A stretch of 56,333 nucleotides of DNA from contig SIAW01000004.1 of the NCBI GenBank assembly GCA_009695465.1, positions 1-56,333 on the forward strand, in the 5' to 3' direction. The position numbers and the translations under genes were made by a program. Shown here piece after piece: positions 48,082 through 54,671 of this stretch (its first letter is position 1; each line of letters opens with the position of its first letter). The notes beneath the pieces were generated by a model. That model saw nothing but the letters and a program-made list of their open reading frames with translations, searched no databases and was not told where the DNA came from. The stretch is from Pedosphaera sp. Its GTDB lineage: Bacteria; Verrucomicrobiota; Verrucomicrobiia; Limisphaerales; UBA1100.

Positions 48082-48732
48082 CTATCTTCCCACCAGCGCG
48101 CGCTGGATTTCGGCGATGATACGCGCGCTCGTCTGCTCGGGGCTTTCTCCGGAATTATCAATGATGCGCGCGCCCTCGGCGATTTTCAGTGGGGCGACGG
48201 CGCGCTGGCTGTCCTTCTGATCTCGCGCAGCCAGGTTTTCCTGAACCCCATCGGCTTCGCGCCGGCGCTGGCGCTCGGCCGGATTGGCATCGAGATAGAA
48301 TTTGTAGGGTGTCTCCGGGAAAATATTGCTGCCGATGTCCCGGCCTTCCATCACCAAATGTCCAAAGCGCGCGCAGTCGCGCTGATGCAGTTTCATCCAG
48401 TGCCGCACCTCCGGCACGGCGGCGACGTGCGGCACGGCGGCGCTGACTTCGGCCGTGCGGATTTCCGCTTCCGGAAAATATCCGTCCACCAACAATCGCA
48501 CGTGACCTTCCACGCAGACCAGTTCGGCGCGCCACTCGCGGCAGACTTGGGCCACGGCTGATTCCTCGCGCACGGGCACGCCTCGTTGCAGGCAGTGCCA
48601 CGCCAGCGTGCGGTACATCGCGCCGGTGTCCACGTAAGTGTAGCCCAGCTTGCGCGCGATGAGCCGTGCGTTGGTGCTCTTGCCGCTGGCGCTGGGGCCA
48701 TCAATGGCGATGATGATGGGTGCCGTGTTCAT
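48082..48732 (-). CDS. cmk: cytidylate kinase
   Basis: Phosphorylates CMP and dCMP with ATP. The 216 residues have the P-loop IAIDGPSASGKSTNA, YVDTGAMYRTLAW, the GRDIGSNIFP motif and the C-terminal lid region. Start ATG 48732 overlaps the aroA stop (ATGA). The tyrA-aroA-cmk order is common in bacteria; the usual rpsA does not follow here, as pyrD converges instead. Confidence 0.95.
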   Translation of the reverse strand: MNTAPIIIAIDGPSASGKSTNARLIARKLGYTYVDTGAMYRTLAWHCLQRGVPVREESAVAQVCREWRAELVCVEGHVRLLVDGYFPEAEIRTAEVSAAVPHVAAVPEVRHWMKLHQRDCARFGHLVMEGRDIGSNIFPETPYKFYLDANPAERQRRREADGVQENLAARDQKDSQRAVAPLKIAEGARIIDNSGESPEQTSARIIAEIQRALVGR

Positions 48733-49994
48733 GCGGCCAATTCGGATTGGGTCAGCGCGGCGCGCGTGTGGCCGTGGCGGATGATGGCTCCCAAACCTGC
48801 GGGCGGTTCCGCCGCGAGCTTCTGGAAAAAATTGGGAAACGTCTTCTGCACACAGGCGGGATTGCGCAGGCGGATGCCCGGCACTTTTAGTCCGAGCAAC
48901 GCGAAGCACATCGCCACGCGATGATCGTTGTACGTCTCGATCTCCGCGCCGTGCAATTGCGACGACGGCTCGACCGTCAGCGTGTCGTCGTCCTCAATCA
49001 CCTTCGCGCCGCATTTGGTAAGCTCCGTGCGCAGCGCGACGACGCGTTCGCATTCCTGCACGCGCAGTCGCGACAGATGCGTGAAGCGCACCGGGCGCGT
49101 GCCCAGCGGCGCCAGCACGATGGCCGTCATGATGCTGTCGCCCAGATCCGTCAGGCGCGACACCTCCGCCGGCAGTTTGAGGAAGCGCGGGAAGTCCGCG
49201 TCAATCTGCATGCCCGTCATCGGCCAGTGCGCCACCTCCACCGATTCTTTGAAAAGATTCACGCCCCAGAAATAACTGCCGCTGGACGCATCGGGTTCCA
49301 CGACGTACACGCCGCCGTGATTGGGAAACTGTCGCACCATGCGCTGCGTCATCTGCACGTAGGGCGCTTCATCAATGTTGGCGATGCCCGGCTCGACCAA
49401 CCACTGGCCGCGTGGCGCAGCAAGCAATAATGCCGAGGCGAATTGCGAACTGTCCCGCACGCTGACATTGCAAAAAGCGTTGCGCGGGCCGCTGCCGTGG
49501 ATGAGCGCGGGCAGCCGGTCCTCGGTGGCGTCCACGCGATAGCCCAGTTGGCGCAGCGCGTGGAAAAGTTCGGACTGCGGCCGCTGGTGCATCCGCTCCG
49601 TGCCGTGCAGGCGATAAACACCGTGGCCCAGACAGACCAGCGCCGCCAGAAATCGCGCCACGGTGCCGGCGTTGCCCACGAAAAGTTCCAGCGGCTTTTC
49701 TGGCGTGCCGGCGGCGGGGATGCGCCCGCTCTGTCCGTGAACGATGATGGTGCGATTGGCCGGCTCGGTCGCTTCGGGCCGCACCTCCACCGCAAAACCC
49801 AGTTGGCTCAACGCCTCCACCATCACCTGCGTGTCCTCGCTCCACAACGCGCCGATGAGCGTGACGGGTGCATCGGCCAACGCCGCCAGCACCAGCGCGC
49901 GGTTGGTGATGCTCTTGGAGCCGGGCACGGTGACGTGAGCGGAGAGCGCCGGGCCGGACAGCGGTTCAATTTCGATGAGGTCGGGCAGCGGCAT
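48729..49994 (-). CDS. aroA: 3-phosphoshikimate 1-carboxyvinyltransferase (EPSP synthase)
   Basis: Adds the enolpyruvyl group of PEP to shikimate 3-phosphate in aromatic amino acid synthesis. The 421 residues have TVPGSKSITNRALVLAAL, ELFVGNAGTVARFLAAL, the late RVQECERVVAL and TYNDHRVAMCFALLGL motifs, with the full family length. Start ATG 49994 lies one base after the tyrA stop, and its own stop overlaps cmk, so the three genes are tightly coupled. Confidence 0.96.
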   Translation of the reverse strand: MPLPDLIEIEPLSGPALSAHVTVPGSKSITNRALVLAALADAPVTLIGALWSEDTQVMVEALSQLGFAVEVRPEATEPANRTIIVHGQSGRIPAAGTPEKPLELFVGNAGTVARFLAALVCLGHGVYRLHGTERMHQRPQSELFHALRQLGYRVDATEDRLPALIHGSGPRNAFCNVSVRDSSQFASALLLAAPRGQWLVEPGIANIDEAPYVQMTQRMVRQFPNHGGVYVVEPDASSGSYFWGVNLFKESVEVAHWPMTGMQIDADFPRFLKLPAEVSRLTDLGDSIMTAIVLAPLGTRPVRFTHLSRLRVQECERVVALRTELTKCGAKVIEDDDTLTVEPSSQLHGAEIETYNDHRVAMCFALLGLKVPGIRLRNPACVQKTFPNFFQKLAAEPPAGLGAIIRHGHTRAALTQSELAA

Positions 49995-49995
49995 G

Positions 49996-50862
49996 TCAGG
50001 CTTTGCGTTGAAGCCAGTCGGCGCGCAGCTTTTGTCCGCGGGCAAAAAATTGTTCCAACGCCTGCGTGTCGCCGCGCCCCAATGCCTGTCGCAGCGCGCC
50101 CAACTCATCGGCCAATTCGCCCAGCGCTTGATCAATGGACTCGCGGTTGGCCAGCGCGATGTCGCGCCACATCGCGACGGAGCCATCGGCCAGCCGTGTG
50201 GTGTCGCGAAATCCTGTCGCGCAAAAATCAGACTGCCCGTTCACCGCGCGGCCCAGCACGGTGTTGACCAGCGCCGTGGCCACCGCGTGCGGCAGATGGC
50301 TGGCGCGCGCGACCAGCCTGTCGTGCTCCTCCGGGGAAAGATGGACGGGACGCGCGCCCAGCGCTCGCCAGAAAGTTTCCACGGTTGCAACCGCGGCGGG
50401 ATTGGTTTTCGGCGTGGCCGTCACGGCGCAGACCGCGCCTTCAAACAAATCGGCGCGCGCGTGGGCGACGCCTGTCTTTTCAGAGCCGGCCATCGGATGG
50501 CTGCCCACAAATTGCGGCAGCACAGTTTCCAGTTCCGCCACCACGCTGCCTTTGACACTGCCGACATCGGTGACGATTGCGTCGGCGCGCAGATGCGGGC
50601 GCAGTTGCTGCGCCAGTTCGCGCATCTGTCCCACGGGGGTGCACAGGATGACGAGCGCGGCATCGGTCACGGCGGCCGCCAAATCTTGCGTGGCCTCATC
50701 CACTGCGCCCGCGGCGAGGCATTCGGCAATCTGTTCCGGACGGCGCACGTAACCGGTCACGTGCCGGGCGATGTGGCGTTGGCGGACGGCCAATCCAATG
50801 GAGCCACCGAGCAAGCCGACACCCACGACCGTGATTTTGGGTAGATCCACCGCGGACATCAT
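49996..50862 (-). CDS. tyrA: prephenate dehydrogenase
   Basis: NAD-dependent oxidative decarboxylation of prephenate (or arogenate) toward tyrosine. The 288 residues have the Rossmann motif VVGVGLLGGSIGLAV, CTPVGQM, DVGSVKGSVV, the conserved HPMAGSEKTGVAHA and the C-terminal helical domain (SHLPHAVATALVN). There is no C-terminal ACT domain. Start ATG 50862 (MMSAVDLPK); ATG 50859 is also possible. First gene of the tyrA-aroA-cmk operon, 66 bases after the CbiX-type gene. Confidence 0.93.
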   Translation of the reverse strand: MMSAVDLPKITVVGVGLLGGSIGLAVRQRHIARHVTGYVRRPEQIAECLAAGAVDEATQDLAAAVTDAALVILCTPVGQMRELAQQLRPHLRADAIVTDVGSVKGSVVAELETVLPQFVGSHPMAGSEKTGVAHARADLFEGAVCAVTATPKTNPAAVATVETFWRALGARPVHLSPEEHDRLVARASHLPHAVATALVNTVLGRAVNGQSDFCATGFRDTTRLADGSVAMWRDIALANRESIDQALGELADELGALRQALGRGDTQALEQFFARGQKLRADWLQRKA

Positions 50863-50928
50863 GAGGTTGGGTTGAGCTTCTTTCAAAGTCCAAATTGCGC
50901 GGTGCGTCCTGCCCCGCCGTTGGCCCAA

Positions 50929-51804
50929 TCAAGCGACGGCCATCTCACGCACGCGTTCCAGAATCACTTCGGGCAGATGCGGTTCATCGCCAATGGCGCG
51001 GGTGTACCACAACCATTTGCCGTGACGCTCGGTGGGATTGTTCCACGTGGGTTGGCCGGCGGCCAATCGTTGCGCGACCGTCGCGGGCGATTCGCCCAGC
51101 AGCACGGGGATGTCCTCCACGGTGTGCAATCCGTCCGCGATGAAGAAGGGCACCAGCACGAGATGGCGTTGGGCGCTCATCGCGTAGCAGTCTTTGATGA
51201 ACGGCGCTTCTTCCATGAACACGGCATGCGCCTCTGCGTACTCGCCGCGGCGGCGGATGAGTTCCACCTGCGCCTCGATGGCCTCGCGCGACCGCCGGTT
51301 TTTCCCCGTGCCATGCCCGGCGATGAAGAGCGCGGTCTGGCTAGGCTCTGGGGCGTGCGGGAAGGGATGGGTCTGGACAATCTCCCGGGCGCGCCCCAGC
51401 AGCACATCGGTCATGCTCGGGTGCGTGCCGATGGGGTGACAATAGTGGACGCGTGTGCCGCCCAACTCCTGTACGCGCGCGTAATGACATTCATCGGCGG
51501 GACAGTCGCACTTGCCACGACGGCACAGGCCCAGTTGTTGCGGGATGGTGTCCTCGGTGAAATGCCCTTCGCTGATGGTGATGGGCACCACAAAGACCCG
51601 TGCGACCCGCGCGGCGATGAGGGCAGCGAGTGCCGGAGCAATCTTGGGCGTCTCCAGATTGTACGCCGTGCTGACCTGCGCGAACACTCCGCGCGCGCTC
51701 AGAATGTCGGCCAGCCGTTTGGTGGGCGCGCTGGACTGCGCGTTGACGGTGGACCCGTGCGCCACCAGCACCAAGGCTGAATCTGATAAATCATGGACAA
51801 ACAC
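50929..51804 (-). CDS. CbiX/SirB-type chelatase with a cysteine cluster
   Basis: A 291-residue protein with two CbiX-like halves: LVLVAHGSTVNAQS near the N-terminus and FIAGHGTGKNRRS in the second half, with HLVLVPFFIADGLH. Family members insert cobalt or iron into sirohydrochlorin, in cobalamin or siroheme synthesis. Between the halves a cysteine cluster (Cys94, 99, 101, 106 and His107 of CRRGKCDCPADECH) suggests an extra metal or Fe-S site. No cobalamin genes are nearby. Start GTG 51804 is chosen; GTG 51879 is also in frame. Confidence 0.8.
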   Translation of the reverse strand: MFVHDLSDSALVLVAHGSTVNAQSSAPTKRLADILSARGVFAQVSTAYNLETPKIAPALAALIAARVARVFVVPITISEGHFTEDTIPQQLGLCRRGKCDCPADECHYARVQELGGTRVHYCHPIGTHPSMTDVLLGRAREIVQTHPFPHAPEPSQTALFIAGHGTGKNRRSREAIEAQVELIRRRGEYAEAHAVFMEEAPFIKDCYAMSAQRHLVLVPFFIADGLHTVEDIPVLLGESPATVAQRLAAGQPTWNNPTERHGKWLWYTRAIGDEPHLPEVILERVREMAVA

Positions 51805-51963
51805 CGCGTTTTCAAATAGCGTACCGGCTCTCCAACTGCAAGAGCAGCCAGCAGTCTGGATGGTGAACAGGCGTAACACAGGCTGAAAGGCCGGCGTCTT
51901 GGCTCCGTCCAGAAGGTTGGACCACTAGCAGTAAACAACCAAACAACCCCAAAACCCCCATAC

Positions 51964-52239
51964 ATGAAAAAAATCCTACTCATCGCTGCGGCCCTGTGCT
52001 GCGCCGCCGTGCTCAGCGTCAATGGCGCTGACGAGAAGAAGCCCGAGAAAAAGGGCGAGAAGAAGAAGATCGAGTTGACCTCCGATCAGAAGGCGCTGCT
52101 CAAGGAGATCACCGAGAAGTACGACGCCAACAAGGACGGCAAGTTGGACAAGGACGAGCGCGCCAAGATCAGCGACGACGACAAGAAGAAGTTGGCTGAC
52201 GCCAAGCTGCCTGGCTTTGGTAAGAAGAAGGACAAGTAG
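51964..52239 (+). CDS. small secreted EF-hand protein
   Basis: A 91-residue protein with a signal peptide (KKILLIAAALCCAAVLSVNGA) and a short mature part very rich in Lys, Asp and Glu. Residues about 54-65 (DANKDGKLDKDE) form a complete EF-hand calcium loop (Asp, Asn, Asp, Gly, Leu, Asp, Glu at positions 1, 3, 5, 6, 8, 9, 12). The second half (SDDDKKKLADAK) is too degenerate to bind calcium. It is a single gene with a strong terminator; the leader before its ATG is pyrimidine/A-rich, lacking a Shine-Dalgarno sequence. Confidence 0.85.
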   Translation: MKKILLIAAALCCAAVLSVNGADEKKPEKKGEKKKIELTSDQKALLKEITEKYDANKDGKLDKDERAKISDDDKKKLADAKLPGFGKKKDK

Positions 52240-52271
52240 TCATTTTACGGCGGCAACTTTGCCGCTGACAA

Positions 52272-52306
52272 AACGCCGCTCCTGCAAAGGGGCGGCGTTC
52301 TTTTTT
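52272..52306 (+). terminator. rho-independent terminator after the EF-hand gene
   Basis: An 11-bp stem with one T-G wobble (52272-52282 with 52289-52299) and a 6-base loop is followed by CTTTTTT. It sits between the EF-hand gene and the convergent alcohol dehydrogenase. A smaller hairpin (52250-52265) lies just upstream. Confidence 0.85.
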
Positions 52307-52335
52307 GCTCGCGACGTCTTCGCAGACATCACAAA

Positions 52336-53508
52336 TCACAGCGCGGCGCGATAGAGCCGGACGAAGTCTGCCGCCGCGATGGGGCGCGGATTGAATCCCG
52401 CTGTCCATTGCCGCGCGGCTTCTGCAGCCAGTTGTTCGATGGCCGGTTCATTCACGCCGCACGCCGACAGCCGGCGTGACAGCTCGGCGGTGTCCAGCAG
52501 CGATTCAATCAAGCTCGCCAACGTCTCGGCAGGCGCTTGGCCGTTGGCGGCGGTGCCAGCGGCAGAAAGCAATTCTTGATAGTGTGCGCACGCCGTTTCC
52601 AATTCGCCATTGAAGCGCACCACATGCGGCAGCATGAGGCCCACCGCGTGCCCGTGGATGAAATCAAAATGCGCCGTCAACGGATTGGCGGCAGAATGTG
52701 CCGCGCCGAGCATGCTGTGTTCGATGGCCGTACCCGCCAACGCTGCGCCCAGCAGCATGCGACTGCGCGCCTCCAAATTCGCAGGCTCGCGCAGCACCCG
52801 CGGCAGGCTGGACGCCAGCAATCCGAATGCGGCGTTGGAATATTTTCCGGAGATGACGTTGCGCTTGTTGGTGACGGCGGTTTCCACCGCGTGCGCCAGT
52901 GCATCAATGCCCGTGCAGGCACTCACGCGGGCGGGCTGCGAGAGGGTCAGCAGCGGATCCAGAATCGTCACCTTGGCCATCGCCTTGGGATCGCCGCAGG
53001 CCATTTTCTGGTGCGTGACATTGTCGGCAATCAACGCGAAGGACTGGCATTCGCTGCCGGTGCCCGCCGTCGTGGGGATCATGATGGACGGCAACATGGG
53101 CAGTTTGGCTTTGCCCACGCCCCAGTAATCCTGCATCTGCCCGCCGTTGGTGAGGATAAAATTGGTGCCCTTGGCCGTGTCCATCGAACTGCCGCCGCCC
53201 AAGCCGATGATGAAATCCACGCCCGCCTGTCGCGCGACGGCGACGCAATCCTCCACGCAAGCGGTGGTGGGATTTTCCTTCGCGCGATCGTAGAGGGTCA
53301 CTGCCACGCCCGCGCGTTCCAAGTGGCCGCGCACGGCGCCCGCGTGGCCCGCCGCCACGATGCCGGCATCGGTGACGAGCAACGCGCGCGTCGCGCCCAG
53401 TTCGCGCGCCCGCATGCCGGTTTGGGATGCGGTGCCCGCGCCGAACACGACGCACAGGTGCGGGTGGCGCTCAATCAACGAAGGGTCAATGTCCGCGGGC
53501 AAACTCAC
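52336..53508 (-). CDS. iron-containing alcohol dehydrogenase
   Basis: Fe-ADH-fold oxidoreductase of 390 residues that reduces an aldehyde or oxidises an alcohol with NAD(P). Motifs are VVFGAGTASQTG, FIIGLGGGSSMDTAKGTN, PTTAGTGSE, the metal-binding GIDALAHAVE, and DFIHGHAVGLMLPH with its conserved histidines. It lies 71 bases downstream of the adenylating enzyme on the same strand; the pair could convert a carboxylate to an alcohol through an activated intermediate. The substrate is unknown. Confidence 0.9.
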   Translation of the reverse strand: MSLPADIDPSLIERHPHLCVVFGAGTASQTGMRARELGATRALLVTDAGIVAAGHAGAVRGHLERAGVAVTLYDRAKENPTTACVEDCVAVARQAGVDFIIGLGGGSSMDTAKGTNFILTNGGQMQDYWGVGKAKLPMLPSIMIPTTAGTGSECQSFALIADNVTHQKMACGDPKAMAKVTILDPLLTLSQPARVSACTGIDALAHAVETAVTNKRNVISGKYSNAAFGLLASSLPRVLREPANLEARSRMLLGAALAGTAIEHSMLGAAHSAANPLTAHFDFIHGHAVGLMLPHVVRFNGELETACAHYQELLSAAGTAANGQAPAETLASLIESLLDTAELSRRLSACGVNEPAIEQLAAEAARQWTAGFNPRPIAAADFVRLYRAAL

Positions 53509-53579
53509 GGCAAACTCAGACGCGGCATTGCCGATGTGTGTTCAAGCTGCTGCGACGGCGCGCCATTTCGCGGCGCAGT

Positions 53580-54671
53580 CTAGTACACGCCCTCGACGAT
53601 TTTCTTGGAGAGTGCCCCGAAGGGACGCACCTCTGCGACGCCGTCCCACGGATAAAGATCAATCGGCTCGCGGCGGATGGCCTCGTCACGTTCCAGAAAG
53701 CGAGGCATGAAAAATTCCTTCGTCAACGTGGTCAACTCCACGCGGCCCCACTGTTCGTAGGGCACGGGCTGGTCGGTCTCGGAGTTGATCACGCGCAGTG
53801 TGGCACGCGGCTGCGGCGCGTAGTAGGTGATGGAATATTTGTCGGCGGGCGTGAGCGGGCGATGCCTGGCCAGTCCCATCAACGTGTTGCCGTAGGTGGG
53901 CACGAAGCCGATTTTGTTCTCCAACAATTCCTCGACGAGGAAGCGCGTGTACTGCGGATCCATCGTAGTGCCGCCGCAAAACACGCCGCGGATGCCGGCC
54001 TTGTGGAGGTCGATCCGTTCGGCGAGCGCCTCGAGCAGCTTGGGCGTGGTGAAGAGCGCGCTGACTTTGCGATGCGTCAAGATGGTGACGGCCTGGTCCA
54101 CGACGTGTTCCATGTACGCCTTGGCCTCATCGTATTTTTTATCAATGAGCACCCGCTTCACCCAACGCGGATCCAAGTCCACGAAGTAGCAGGAGCAGCC
54201 GCGCACGTTGGCCAAGTGCTCGATGGACAAGCGCAGGCGGCGCGGGCCGGTGGGGCCGACCATCAGCCAATAGTGGTCGCGCGGGAAATGCTCGTCCTTG
54301 AGCGTCTCAGAAAACTCGCTGTAATCTATTTTGTAATCTTCCCAGCCGATGCGCTGCTTGGGCATGCCCGTGGTGCCGCCGGTCTCAAAAATATTGAAGG
54401 GCCGCCCCTTGTACTGGCGCGGCACCCAGACTTCCGGCTGCATATCGCGCAGCCACTCGTCCTGGAAATGCGGGAACTTGGCGATGATGTCGGCGAAGCA
54501 CTTGACCTCTTGGGCGGGATCCCAGCCGGCCTTCTTCGCCCAGTCCAGCCAGAACGGGCAGCCGGTCTCCGGCGAGAAATGCCACTGGATAATCTCCCGC
54601 ACATGCGCGTCGAGTTGCTGCTGTGCGGCGTGGGTCTTTGCTTCCAAGCTGGCGGAATTAGCGGTTGTCAT
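53580..54671 (-). CDS. ANL-superfamily adenylate-forming enzyme (PaaK/CapK- and EhpF-like)
   Basis: A 363-residue single-domain adenylating enzyme. It has the ATP-binding glycine/threonine motif ETGGTTGMPKQRIGW, then PTGPRRLRLSIEHLA, SALFTTPKLLEAL and IGFVPTYGNTLMGLARH, but is shorter than CoA ligases because the C-terminal lid is missing. The size and layout resemble EhpF of griseoluteic acid synthesis, which activates an aryl carboxylate for reduction; that link is my inference. It lies upstream of an iron-containing alcohol dehydrogenase. Start ATG 54671 overlaps the upstream transporter's end by 14 bases. Confidence 0.75.
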   Translation of the reverse strand: MTTANSASLEAKTHAAQQQLDAHVREIIQWHFSPETGCPFWLDWAKKAGWDPAQEVKCFADIIAKFPHFQDEWLRDMQPEVWVPRQYKGRPFNIFETGGTTGMPKQRIGWEDYKIDYSEFSETLKDEHFPRDHYWLMVGPTGPRRLRLSIEHLANVRGCSCYFVDLDPRWVKRVLIDKKYDEAKAYMEHVVDQAVTILTHRKVSALFTTPKLLEALAERIDLHKAGIRGVFCGGTTMDPQYTRFLVEELLENKIGFVPTYGNTLMGLARHRPLTPADKYSITYYAPQPRATLRVINSETDQPVPYEQWGRVELTTLTKEFFMPRFLERDEAIRREPIDLYPWDGVAEVRPFGALSKKIVEGVY

